The notes beneath the pieces were generated by a model. It made no database searches, was not told the origin of the DNA, and saw only the letters and a program-made list of their open reading frames with translations. DNA of 64,000 bases from Timema cristinae (lineage: Eukaryota; Arthropoda; Insecta; Phasmatodea; Timematidae). Below are positions 30,649-40,962 of this stretch, in pieces. The stretch spans positions 15,849,928 to 15,913,927 of the forward strand of contig JBCFYV010000001.1 of assembly GCA_039000515.1 (NCBI GenBank), read 5' to 3'. A program made the position numbers and the translations under genes. Positions within the stretch are counted from its first letter, which is position 1, and each line of letters starts with the position of its first letter.

Positions 30649-30649
<1 letters not shown>

Positions 30650-30674
30650 TACGTACTGATGATAAACATTTGTT

Positions 30675-30790
30675 CAATGCTGCACCCATCCGGGAATCAA
30701 ACCTAAGCCCGACTTTGCTGACCAAAGCCAAGCAAGCCATGATGTGGGCCTCTATTACCACTCGGCCACATGGCTTGAATGATACATCAG
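30675..30790 (-). mobile_element. tRNA-Leu-like SINE head, other family
   Basis: On the minus strand: CCATGTGGCCGAGTGGTAAT, a long variable arm, and GTTTGATTCCCGG as box B. A gene is unlikely, because the acceptor ends do not pair. No second copy is in the window. Confidence 0.5.
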
Positions 30791-30849
30791 TTTTGGTAAA
30801 CAGATTCATAAATTTAAAACAAAACGGGGAGACATAAGTGGACATTTTG

Positions 30850-31920
30850 TTTCCTGTTGGTGCACTAGTGTAATTTCTTCTCGTAATAACTCTTGTGTGG
30901 AGGGATTAAAGTTTCTTTAATATCCCTTTTGGAAGTTTTCGATGAGTATATCTAACATAAGGCGTTAAGAGAGAGAAAAAAAACAAAACAATAACTTAAT
31001 TTGTGTGAGGAAACAGATGACTTCAGTGGCACAAAATAACCTTCCCACCTAACACATAAAAACACTTCCAAAACATTACAAGCCACCTAGAATAGACGGG
31101 AGATGAAGGTACGTTTTATTTACTGACTCGTTCCGTAGAGCGTGAAGGGGTTATAAGAGGGGGTGAGGGGTGAGGTGTGTTCTTTTGCGGCGTTATTTAT
31201 GAAATAATAACAGTTTTACGTATTTTCTTTATTGCGTTAAATTATGTTCTTTGTGGCAGAGGTACTTTTTGATAGTAGGTCTAGAGTTAATTGTAGGGTC
31301 ACTGTACATACAGTAACTTTATTAACACCAGCGGGGCGGACAAACGGTCGGTGCTGGCAACAAAGTTTGATCGAAAGAGGAGTGGGTTTTAGACAGCAGT
31401 GTCGTGTCGTGGAGTGTTCCCAGTGTAAGCAGTTTAAACTGTACCTGTGAATTGTTCTCATCACTCAGTAGAACACTCATTGACAGTGTCGTGTCATGTA
31501 ATGTTGCCAGGGTAAGCAGAGTTAGTTTAAACTGTAAACTGTAAACTTGTACAAGGTTACCGTTGACTGGAAGAGGTTTGGGTTTAAAGCTTTGCTCTAT
31601 TCACATAGATTTTTCTCCACGTATTATTTTTAAGTGTAGTTTTCTCATCCAATTTGTGTAATAATTTGAGTGAATCTCATCTTATATCAAAGCGGTTACT
31701 ACAGTACATTTTCCCAATGTGTTTAATTGTGTGCTTTTTGAATATCAAGTCGTGAGCCCGGTTTGTAAAATGAAGCCTATATATCTGATACAACTACAGT
31801 GCTCTTTATTTTAATTTATTCTTCATGTGATTGCAATTTTTTATTTAAATTATTTACAGTTTTGAGGAGGAGGTTCCCATGCCCAGCTACCCCTATTTAA
31901 GTACGCCACTGTACTACATC
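30850..31920. other. No gene seen; unique sequence
   Basis: Opposed 68- and 75-codon frames at 31,237-31,464 mirror each other and lack features. A short GTGTCGTG-containing segment is repeated near 31,398 and 31,483. Confidence 0.45.
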
Positions 31921-31924
31921 ATAC

Positions 31925-32147
31925 ACTAGCGATTTTCAACCGGTATGCCTTGAAGAGGTCAGGAGGTGTACCACAACCTTTGGGGGTAAGGTCAAAAAAG
32001 AAGCAAGGAAAAAAAAGTGGAGGAATAAAAACAAATCTTTTGAAATCCACGATCAACTTCTTTACTTCCTCTCGACACCTCGGAGAGAGAAGTATTATGA
32101 TCTCAAAAAAATTCAAACTCAAGATTTTGACCATGACCTTCTGAAAG
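31925..32147. mobile_element. hAT-like nonautonomous fragment
   Basis: TAGCGATTTTCAACCGGTAT followed by GCCTTGAAGAGGTCAGGAGG and TGTACCACAACC has the style of a hAT terminus. The other end is not seen before the next repeat begins. Confidence 0.4.
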
Positions 32148-33778
32148 CAAATAAATGGTTCAGGACTCTGAACGGACTTTATCACTCTATTGTTTAAAAA
32201 TTGAAATATTTACTCAAAACTCGTAATAATATGTGAAACAAAATAATAATAAAAAAACCGAGCAAAAATTGTGTTATACTTAAGTAAAACTTTTTTGGCT
32301 CCCGGTTTTAAATTTTATATACATTTATTTTTAAAGAATTAAAGTCTTCATTAGTATATTTGGACCAAAAGAAATCGATATTGGGTCCACAAGATTCACC
32401 ACATCGTATTGAAGTTTCGACTTCAGTTTAAAAAAAATTACTTTTTATCATAGGTTGCACATTTCATGGTTATCGCATTGCTATTAAACTCCTTATTTAT
32501 AAATTTAGACAAATATAAAAGGTAGATATTGACTTTTGAGTCTAAAATGATAGAGATATATCATTGCTGCACTAACATTTCTCCTAAGAAGTTAAAGGAA
32601 AAAAGAACATAAATTTTTTGAGAGTGTTACTTATCTACTTACTCTATGGCATTAGATAATTGTTACGTTAAAATTTAAGTAGTATTTCTGTAAAACTAAA
32701 GCTCACAAAATTGTATTAATATACTTGCCAATATTTCAGAAACTATTGGTTTCATAAAGATATATTTCAAATAAAAGTTTTCCATTTTTAATACTACTAT
32801 AATTTTGCAATGATAAGTTATTTAGTATCTCAAATAGTTGTGGAAACACGGAAATTTCTGCTTCTGTAAAGTACCCTCAACTCATTTTCATAAGAAAATG
32901 AAAATAACCATTTTATTTATAATCTTAATCAACACTTTGACACAAATTTTATTCTAAATCATTTGAGATGATTTTGAGAAAATCGATTTTTTCTCTTTTC
33001 GCTATTTATTAAACAACTCTTAATTTTAGGTCCAAACAAACATACACAGACAGATAACATTGCAAAAGCCAATTTTTAGGGTTCGGGGGGTCAAGAAAAT
33101 TTGACATCCATCAACACCTCTGGTTGGATTTTTTTACGGTCGCAATACTTTACCTTTAGTGTTCGAAATGTTAAAAAATATATACATTTACGTATAGCTT
33201 TGGTTTTATGAAAACATAATTCAAATAAAATATTTTTATTATAAATAGACCTTCCTATTTGCAATGATAAGTAATTTCGTATCTCAAAGAATTACGGAGA
33301 TATGATTGAAAAAAAAATAGAATCGACGCATCAGACGATTTTGACGAAAAATTGAGAGTAGCCATTTTGTTTGTAATATGGATCAATACTTAGAAATGAA
33401 ATGTAATCAAATTAATTAGAGGTGTTTTGATCAAATCTATTTTTTCTCTTTTCATCCTTAAGGAAACTACCCCTAATTTTAAGGTTGAATCTCCAATTCC
33501 TAAAAAAAAAACAGAACAATCATATAAAAGTTTTTGCCGTATCGGTAAAATAGTTTAGGCTCTACTCTGTGGTGCAAACAGACAGACAGATTATTATTAT
33601 TATTAGCACCGTGTCTTACTACCCGTTCGGGCTATACGCAGAAAACGGATGGAAATGCGAAAACTATATTTTCGTATTCAGAGGGTCATGAAATGTCTAA
33701 ATATATCAAAATCTCGAGTTCAATTTGTTTGACAATCACAATAGTCTACTTTGGCCACCTGTAAGGTAGCGAGAAAGT
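32148..33778 (+). mobile_element. 1-kb A+T-rich element (family 3), copy 1, with internal insertions
   Basis: Starts AAATAAATGGTTCAGGACTC, with ACTTTATCACTCTATTG soon after, and ends GGTAGCGAGAAAGTAA. The two ends are complementary subterminally (ACTTTCTCGCT and AGCGAGAAAGT in copy 48,315). Internal landmarks are CTCAAAACTCGTAATAATAT, CTTCTGTAAAGTACCCTCAA and CACAGACAGATAACATTGC. The 3' third appears twice (around 33,075 and 33,560-33,700). No transposase is encoded. A nonautonomous DNA transposon is the best guess. Confidence 0.7.
33593..33640 (-). mobile_element. SINE tail only, inserted in family 3
   Basis: TTATTATTATTATTAGCACC followed by GTGTCTTACTACCCGTTCGG and GCTATACGC: the last 45 bp of the SINE and its TAA tail, with nothing upstream. 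It looks like an extremely 5'-truncated insertion. Confidence 0.8.
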
Positions 33779-34007
33779 AAAAAGATGTTTTCAAAATGCA
33801 GTTTGTCTATTCGTATGTCTGTCTGTACCTCGGGCTAAAGCCAAAACTATTTTAACTATTGGGCTAAGACTTGATATCTGGGGTTTTCATAAGTCCCCCC
33901 CCCCTCCCCCGAGGAGTGTTTGGAATCAGATATCCAACCCTAAATCTAAGGGTAGTTTTTCGAAGGGAAAAAAAGAAAAAAATAATTTTCTCAGAATTCG
34001 CTCTAAT

Positions 34008-34276
34008 AATGATAATAATATAATAATATTAGCACCGCGTCTTACTACCCGTTCGGGTTATACGCTTTAAGTACTAATTACACTAATGGATTAGGAATTG
34101 GGAAGGTTGAATTAGAGGAAGTGAACCCGTATTTGTGTGGAGGGAGAGTGGAAAACCATTTAGGAAAAACCACCCCCAGTTCACCCGACCGAGATTCGAA
34201 CCTCGATCTCCCCGTCCTCAGCAGTAGAGCTCAACACGACTAGCGCGTTAGCCAACTACGCCACCGAGGCGGGTAG
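34008..34276 (-). mobile_element. SINE-C inserted in family 3, 11-bp TSD
   Basis: TTCGCTCTAAT at 33,997-34,007 and 34,277-34,287. Complete common tail, B-type body and head (inverted GCGTTAGCCAACTACGCCAC). Confidence 0.93.
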
Positions 34277-34494
34277 TTCGCTCTAATGATTTTGATTAAA
34301 TTGTATAACTGTTTATCAAAATAAATATGATGGCTATTCTCATTTTAGCATGAAAATGACTTTGAGGGTACTTTACATTAGGAAAATATTTCCAATATTC
34401 TTCGTTTTTCCGCAACTATTTGAGATACTAAATAACTTATCATTGTAAAGTTGTAGGACTATTAAGGATAAACTTATTTTATTCGAAACATAAA

Positions 34495-34578
34495 TTTTTA
34501 TAAAACCAATAATTTTGATCTATAAGTATATATATATATATATACACTTATAGATCAAAATTATTGGTTTTATAAAAA
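34495..34578. repeat. Perfect 33-bp inverted repeat around (TA)n
   Basis: Left arm 34,495-34,527 and right arm 34,546-34,578 are exact reverse complements, separated by 18 bp of mostly TA. The left arm is normal family-3 sequence; the right arm repeats it backwards. Confidence 0.95.
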
Positions 34579-34769
34579 AATATGTATATATATCATATAT
34601 ATATTCAGGTTTTTGAAAATGAATTTGGTTCTTATGTTCTTTGATGAACAAAGATGTTTTTCTCTATTATCATTTACTCTATTATCAATTTTCCTTTAGC
34701 AGTGTTCCTAGTTCCTAATGCCATAGGCTAGGTAACAGTATAGGCCCCTAAATTATTTCATTTATGATA

Positions 34770-35027
34770 CCCGCCTCGGTGGCGTAGTTGGCTAACGCGC
34801 TGGTCGTGTTGAGCTTGACTGCTGAGGACAGAGAGATCGAGGTTCGAATCTCGGTCGTGTGAACTAGGGGTGGTTTTTCCTAAATGGTTTTCCACTCTCC
34901 CTCCACAAAAATACGGGTTCACTTTCTCTAATTCAACCTTCCCCAAATTCCTAATCCAATAGCGTAATTAGTACTTAAAGCGTATAACCCGAACGGTTAG
35001 TAAGATGCGGTGCAAAATATAAATATA
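34770..35027 (+). mobile_element. SINE-C inserted in family 3, 12-bp TSD
   Basis: TCATTTATGATA at 34,758-34,769 and 35,028-35,039. Head GCCTCGGTGGCGTAGTTGGC, box B GAGGTTCGAATCTCGG, B body, common tail (CCCGAACGGTTAGTAAGATG). Confidence 0.94.
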
Positions 35028-35124
35028 TCATTTATGATATTTGGTGAAATGTTTCTACAAAAATGAATAGATCTATTATCTAGTTTCACAAATCTTACGA
35101 GTTTTTAGTAAATATCTATTTTAA

Positions 35125-35440
35125 GATAAAAGTGGGTGGAAGTAACACCTTAGGTGATACGCCCACCGAGGCGGGTAGTGTAAGTTTGAGACCCTCCGGT
35201 GAAATGTTGCGACTAGTGGTGTATGTGTGTACATGTATTGATGGAGGGTTTCCATTGCACCAGATTTATGCCAGCAGCCCCGTAATCTGGCTGTCCACCG
35301 ACAAGCATCATAGCACCCAACACCTTTGCACCTAACACCTAGTGACCACGCCCCCTTCAATATCAGAGCTTCATACAGGCACGCAACCTACGCGCTGCAC
35401 GATACAAACTATGCAAGGAGTCTGTTAGTTTAAAATGCGA
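35125..35440. other. No gene seen; GC-richer unique sequence
   Basis: Includes a remnant of a SINE-C head end (CCCACCGAGGCGGGTAG at about 35,162). Mirrored frames of 67 and 79 codons are unconvincing. Confidence 0.45.
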
Positions 35441-35445
35441 GTTGC

Positions 35446-35787
35446 TCTACCTTTGGCAACCTTCATAGCACCCAGCACCTTGAACCTATCGGCCACGCAA
35501 CCTTCATAGCACCCAGCACCTTGAACCTATCGGCCACGCAACCTTCATAGCACCCAGCACCTTGAACCTATCGGCCACGCAACCTTCATAGTACCTTGCA
35601 TCTTGAACCTATCGGCCACGCAACCTTCATAGTACGCAGCACCTTGAACTATCGGCCACGCAACTTCATAGCACCCAGCACCTTGAACCTATCGGCCACG
35701 CAACCTTCATAGCACCCAGCACCTTGAACCTATCGGCCACGCAACCTTCATAGCACCCAGCACCTTGAACCTATCGGCTACGCAACC
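35446..35787. repeat. 41-bp minisatellite, about 8 units
   Basis: Unit CAACCTTCATAGCACCCAGC continued by ACCTTGAACCTATCGGCCACG. It abuts directly on the next array. Confidence 0.95.
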
Positions 35788-36462
35788 TTAATTTCGGACT
35801 ACTCGAGGTGAATAATAGTAAAGCACCCTTAATTTCGGACTACTCGAGGTGAATGATAGTAAAGCACCACTTAATTTCGGACTACTCGAGGTGAATGATA
35901 GTAAAGCACCACTTAATTTCGGACTACTCGAGGTTGAATGATAGTAAGGCACCCCTTAATTTCGGACTACTCGAGGTGAATGATAGTAAAGCACCACTTA
36001 ATTTCGGACTACTCGAGGTTGAATGATAGTAAGGCACCCCTTAATTTCGGACTACTCGAGGTGAATAATAATAAAGCGCCACTTAATTTCGGACTACTCG
36101 AGGTGAATTATAGTAAAGCATCATTTCGGACTACTCGAGGTGAATGATAGTAAAGCACCCCTTAATTTCGGACTACTCGAGGTGAATGATAGTAAAGCAC
36201 CACTTAATTTCGGACTACTCGAGGTGAATGATAGTAAAGCACCCTTAATTTCGGACTACTCGAGGTGAATGATAGTAAAGCACCCCTTAATTTCAGACTA
36301 CTCAAAGTGAATTATAGTAAAAGCACCACTTAATTTCATACTACTCGTGGTGAATAATAGTAAAGCACCCCTTAATTTCGGACTACTCAAAGTGAATGAT
36401 AGTAAACCACCACTTAATTTCGGACTACTCGAGGTGAATTATAGTAAAGCATCATTTCGGAC
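35788..36462. repeat. 42/43-bp minisatellite, about 16 units
   Basis: Unit CTTAATTTCGGACTACTCGA continued by GGTGAATGATAGTAAAGCACC. Variant units (GAATTATAGTAAAGCATC; CTCAAAGTGAA) recur in blocks. The first unit fuses to the preceding array through CGCAACCTTAATTTCGG. Confidence 0.95.
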
Positions 36463-37523
36463 TCCCCAAGACGGATGGCCATCGTCACATCACACGAGAC
36501 TATCTCGGACATGACAATAGCAGCCGTGTTCTCCCTCGCCACACGATGACGGCTTCATTGGCCATTTACCCGCCACTGATTATAGTAAGAGGGCTCCCTG
36601 AGTTCTGACCAAAGAAGACGTTAACTCCCGGTGGCTAGCGTGACAGAGTTGATTTGGTCTTAGGGGCAGGCACCTTTAAAATATCGACACACTGCGGTAT
36701 TTCCTATGAAGATGGTATATCTGAAACTTCAAAACTAAATATGGCATCCTCAAATCCTCGAATTATTGAACATTCAAAATCGAATATTTAAACCCTCAAA
36801 TCCACGAACCCTCAAAACCTTTGAAACCTTCAAGATATACGAGATTTAAGGATTCGACTTCGTGATTTGAAGGGGAAATATATAATTCAATTTTGAATTA
36901 CAATTTGTTTTACAGTTCTAATACTGCCTATTGGCAGTTCAGAACTAACTATAATTATAGTATGAACTTAACAGCCAAAACCCAGACCAGTAATTTAACA
37001 CTGATTATACGAATGTTTTATGGGTTTTAGTAGAAAATGTTAACATTTAGTTAGTCTACTATTTTTAGTTACAATTTTTTTAGACTATTCGGATTTGAAT
37101 TAGATTTTTGGAATATATAGATAAAATGAAGGGATACGGTGGATATGTAAAATTGGGGATATGACTCAGCTCTAATCAAACCACTAAAACAATCCTAGAT
37201 TATTTTAACTTTTGCAGCAGTGACCTTTTATTTAATTTTATTTATTTGAGGAAGGCTAGATTTAGCGTACGTTTGTAACCATTTACATCGATCTCAGAAT
37301 TGCAAAATTTTACATGAAACCTCACTCAAAAATAAGATAATTTCACATCCATCCCTTTTTTTTAATTATAAAACTTAAAATGTAAGTTTTTTTTAACCTT
37401 TCAGGAAAACCTATCATCTCCATTTTGGTGTGAACCATATTTTAAAATAACAAATCTTTTCTTAGATAAAGTATGGTTACCGTACGTCTCCAATGTGTCT
37501 CCAATGTGTTGTAGGCGGTCTTT
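36463..37523. other. Unique: GC-rich patch then A+T-rich DNA
   Basis: 36,470-36,680 is balanced in composition (ACGGATGGCCATCGTCACAT, CACGATGACGGCTTCATTGG) and unlike the flanks. The remainder is A+T-rich with no features. Confidence 0.45.
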
Positions 37524-37830
37524 TTAAAGTGTGGATGTAGGGGACGCGAAAAGGAGCAGTGGTTTTACAGTTTTCATGGCAAAACGTTTTTCGGCGAAAA
37601 TAATTATAATATTTTTCCAGTAGAAACATAGAGTTTAATTTTCTTCACGCGGTAATGTCAACATTTGTTGATTATCTGTCGTGAGCATAGCAGCATTAGA
37701 TGAGAAACTTTCTAAATAAAGAGAAAAAAGTTGTCATTAAATTCCAGGACATCCTAGACAGATATTCAACAACTGTTGATATCACCTTGCGAAAGAAAAT
37801 TAAACTTTATGTTTCCACTGGAACAATATT
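37524..37830. mobile_element. Palindromic TTAA MITE interrupted at its right arm by a SINE
   Basis: TTAAAGTGTGGATGTAGGGG at the left, core, inverted GTTGATATCACCTTGCG, then GAACAATATT followed directly by a minus-strand SINE-A. The rest of the right arm is not recovered after the SINE. Confidence 0.83.
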
Positions 37831-38122
37831 TATTATTATTATTTAGCTCCGCGTCTTACTACCCGTTCGGGTTATACACACATACGCTAATGTGTAATGG
37901 TAGGGTGATTGTGAGATGAAATGGAGGACCTACAGTTTAACGTGGGATCCGAACCACGGTGGAGGCTTGGCATTCCCCACATTAACAAGTTGTGATTAAT
38001 ACACGTCTTGTCAGAGGTGAAGGAAGGGTTTGGCAATCAAATAAATCTGTGCCGGGACCGAGGATTGAACCCCGGACCCTCAGCACAGAGGTTTGACACC
38101 TTACCTCTAGAGCACCAGGTCA
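37831..38122 (-). mobile_element. SINE-A, full length, long form, minus strand
   Basis: Inverted TAA tail and common tail (GCTCCGCGTCTTACTACCCG), body with TGTGATTAATACACGTCTTG, and head (CAGAGGTTTGACACCTTACC, CTAGAGCACCAGGTCA). No clean duplication seen. Confidence 0.88.
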
Positions 38123-38568
38123 TTCATCAGTTTAGTTAAAGTGCGTTTAGGGCCGAATGGGTGATAAGAATAAATTTAAAAAAAAAACAATAAGCTAAAC
38201 GTAAAATACTGACGATATTTGAATCTAGAGACGAGCAAAGTATGAAGAGGACAAACGCCCTTGGTTGGAATGGAGCAATATATCGATATAAATTATGAAT
38301 AGATTTATTTACAAAAATATCGTTATTTTTATACGATATTTTAGTATCTGATATAGTATTGATATATTCATCGATGTATTTAATATCGAACAACGCTTTG
38401 AACCTTGTGAATCAAAATAAATATAACCATATTTTATATATTTTTTTAATTGAGTTGATTTTTTTCTTTACTTTATTATTAAGTTTGTATTTTCAACAAA
38501 TAAATAAAACATTAAAGAGTTAAAAACGTGTAAAGAATAACAAAACAGCAGCCATTTTAATACCACCG
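38123..38568. other. No gene seen; A+T-rich unique sequence
   Basis: Repeated short ATATCG motifs (38,275-38,390) but no clear array. Frames here are low complexity. Confidence 0.5.
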
Positions 38569-38769
38569 CTAGACCACTGATGACAAGGGAGATCGAGGCT
38601 CGAATCTCGATCGAGTATACTAAGGGTGTTTTTTTTTTTCTCAAAATAGTTTCCACGTTCCCTTCACGCAAGTTCGGGTACACTTCCTATAAACATAACT
38701 TTCCTAATAAAAATACATTATTAGACCAGCTAGTATATAAGTACGGGTAGTAAGACGCGGTGCTAAAAA
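38569..38769 (+). mobile_element. SINE-B, head truncated
   Basis: Starts within the anticodon-arm region (ACCACTGATGACAAGGGAGA), box B GAGGCTCGAATCTCG, body (CCCTTCACGCAAGTTCGGG), tail (GTACGGGTAGTAAGACGCGG). Confidence 0.78.
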
Positions 38770-39084
38770 AAAGTTCAAATTCTCCCATAACAATACTTTT
38801 GGATACAATCGATATAATTTGATCGATGTATCGTAGCTTTCGATATATATCCCCAGTCCTGTGAGTGGAGTTAAGGCCCTCTCCCTTGAACACGCCGGTA
38901 GCCGTCCTACCCCTCTCTTCCCGCGCGCTAGGAATCCATCAAACTTTGGTCACGGCAGTCGGACCAGGTATTCTCCTCGAATACCGGGGACTAATGAAGG
39001 CCCTTAGGGAACACGGTAATGTTCCCCACTGGATCAGGTACAGACACCTCGAAAAACATGACACATTTTTGTTTTGTGTGCCTC
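38770..39084. other. No gene seen; unique sequence
   Basis: 38,860-39,010 is GC-richer. A 75-codon plus frame (38,865-39,092) lacks recognisable features. Confidence 0.45.
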
Positions 39085-39530
39085 TTCTCTAACTACCGGT
39101 TCGGACATGCTTCGGTGGCCACGTGGTCAAACACGCTACTTTCACAGTGGACTAGATTGCCGATTACGAGGTTCGAATCTCAGTCGGGTGTTCTGAGGGT
39201 GGGTTTTACAATGTGGTTTTCCACTATCGCTCCACGCAAATGTGGGTTAGCTTTCAAAAATTTAACCTCCCTAATTCTAAACTATAATTAGTACATAAAC
39301 GTATAATTCGAACGGGTAGTAAGACGTGGTGCTAAAATAAAACCTACCCGTTCAATTTGTACTGTGATGAGGAAAGATAAATTTAGTGGAAGTGTACTTG
39401 CATTTACGTGAAGAGAGAGTGAAAAAAAATTATTTAGGAGTTAAAAAAAACACTCAGTGCACCCGACCAAGATTCAAACTTGGATCTCCCTGTCATCGCC
39501 GCTCCAGTCTGTTATGAAAGCCAGATCCAC
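39085..39530 (-). mobile_element. SINE-B interrupted by another SINE-B
   Basis: A tail stub (CTCTAACTACCGGTTC, 39,087-39,102) is continued after the inserted copy by CTACCCGTTCAATTTG, GAGGAAAGATAAATTTAGTG, box B inverted GACCAAGATTCAAACTTGG and a partial head. Confidence 0.78.
39103..39343 (+). mobile_element. SINE-B inserted in the tail of an opposite SINE-B
   Basis: CTACCGGTTC (39,093-39,102) and CTACCCGTTC (39,344-39,353) flank it, a 10-bp duplication with one difference made from the SINE's own conserved tail motif. Head GCTTCGGTGGCCACGTGG, box B GAGGTTCGAATCTC, common tail. Confidence 0.88.
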
Positions 39531-39592
39531 TGTTGTATCACATCTTTGTCAGGGCTGGAGCGGGTGACGATACACACGGACATGGTCTAGAC

Positions 39593-40186
39593 CAGCAGTT
39601 ATTAACCGGGGGGGCATAAAAGATTTTTTGGGGGCTTCAAACAATATTTAAAAATGTTATTTACTTATTACTGAAATCAATTATCTTAAATTTTACGTTT
39701 TGGAAGAAAGAATTCGATGATCGAAATCATATAAGTACAGTAGACTCTCAATTTCCGGGGTAATGGAGGGGAGGGGGAACACGGATAATATAAATCACGG
39801 ATAGTACAAATGATCCACATCTGTTTACCATCGCCATTAAAAATTTGCTGCCCTTTGTTTTGTGTGAAAAGGGATTTTCCACAATAGTAAATATCAAAAC
39901 GAAGCAGTGAAATCGACTCCTGCATGCGAATAGCATTAAGTAATGCAATCAAAAGAAGAATAGACAAATTAGTGGAAAGTGTTCGAACAGAAGAGGTCCC
40001 ATTAAATACATTTAGGTAAGAATTTATGTTGGTTTTTTTTTTTTAATTTGTGATTCTAATCAATAAAAATAAAGCAACTATTTTGGAATAAATTTAATGA
40101 TTAATATGTTAGTAAAAACTAGAGGGCCACGAAAATATTTTAGGATATTTAGGGGACCACGAGTAATAAAAGGTTAAGAATCAATG
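39593..40186. mobile_element. hAT element relic with 8-bp TSD
   Basis: GTCTAGAC flanks it at 39,585-39,592 and 40,187-40,194. Ends CAGCAGTTATTAACC and (inverted) CATTGATTCTTAACC fit the hAT consensus CAGTGGTTCTTAACC. Inside, it carries a transposase C-terminus remnant (39,830-40,016) and, from 39,736, CAGTAGACTCTCAATTTCCG, which resembles a pogo/Tigger-type end and may be a nested fragment. Confidence 0.85.
39830..40016 (+). pseudogene. hAT transposase C-terminal dimerisation region, broken
   Basis: Reads IAIKNLLPFVLCEKGFSTIV then NIKTKQ, stop (39,907), then after a frame change MRIALSNAIKRRIDKLVESV RTEE. This is the order of the hAT C-terminal dimerisation domain (family LLPFxxTYLCExGFSxxxxIKTKxRNRL ... 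LRxALSxxxPRIxxL). Only the last roughly 60 codons persist, with one stop and one frameshift. The catalytic DDE part is gone. It lies within clear hAT ends, which supports the assignment. Confidence 0.82.
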
Positions 40187-40194
40187 GTCTAGAC

Positions 40195-40735
40195 AAATCT
40201 TCAGCAGAACCGCACCTCGTTCCATCAAGATCATTGATCCTTAATCTCCATCATTCGTGTGTTCCTGACCCACGACGAATGGGATGGTGAACAGTTAGGT
40301 CCAATACTATACTCGTATCGCTCTAATGATAGCAAAGAGGATACAAGGCCTCGTCCAAACCGACACATTCAAGATACAATATGAAAACCTGATCCAAGTG
40401 TGGACCCGGCTTTAGACCATTCGACCACCAAAGATGGTTTGCATAGTTACAACAATAGGGAGAGTAGGGGGGAGGGAAGGGTAGAGATGATGAAGGTATA
40501 ATCAAGACGAAATGTACAAACACACATTTGTGTTAAGAAATAATATAAACCCTTTTAAGAAAAAAAAGGTACATCTCAAAACGACCAGCTGGGATTTAAT
40601 CCCGGACCTCCTTGGAACAAACCGATCAGATCAGAAGAGATTGACACCTGAGTCTACTTGCCCATTGGGTTGTTCACGAGAAAACACAGTGTCATCGGCT
40701 GATATGAAAAACAGCATGGTTTACTCTGACAGGTA
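40195..40735. other. No gene seen; unique sequence
   Basis: Short frames only. A box-B-like GGGATTTAATCCCGG near 40,591 is an isolated palindrome. Confidence 0.5.
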
Positions 40736-40962
40736 GCAACCGTGCCTTGCTTGGTTCAACTATGGTATAATTTATAAGATAGGGCCATGGTGTATTTAGT
40801 CAAGGTAAGACTGCTACCTTGCTTAGTTACATTATGGTATAATTTATAAGATAGGGCCATGGTGTATTTAGTCAAGGTAAGACTGCTTGCTACCTTGCTT
40901 GGTTACATTATGGTATAATTTATAAGATAGGGCCATAGTATAATTAGTCAAGGTAAAACTAC
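40736..40962. repeat. 72-76-bp tandem repeat, 3 units
   Basis: TATGGTATAATTTATAAGAT recurs at 40,761, 40,833 and 40,909. The units also share GGGCCATGGTGTATTTAGTC and AAGGTAAGACTGC. Confidence 0.92.

Larger units (their letters stand above)
33779..35124 (-). mobile_element. Family-3 element, copy 2, inverted, carrying two SINE-C insertions
   Basis: Runs opposite to copy 1: GTCTGTCTGTACCTCGGGCT, AATCTAAGGGTAGTTTTTCG, TGAGGGTACTTTACATTAGG, then GTTTCACAAATCTTACGAG and AGTAAATATC at its far end. Removing the SINEs at 34,008-34,276 and 34,770-35,027 restores continuity. It begins at an internal site of the element, so the junction with copy 1 is a rearrangement. Confidence 0.75.

Noticed and set aside
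30543..30845. 100-codon minus ORF with a poly-Leu stretch
   Set aside because: The Leu run is the (TAA)n tail of a SINE; the rest is an old tRNA-like SINE head.
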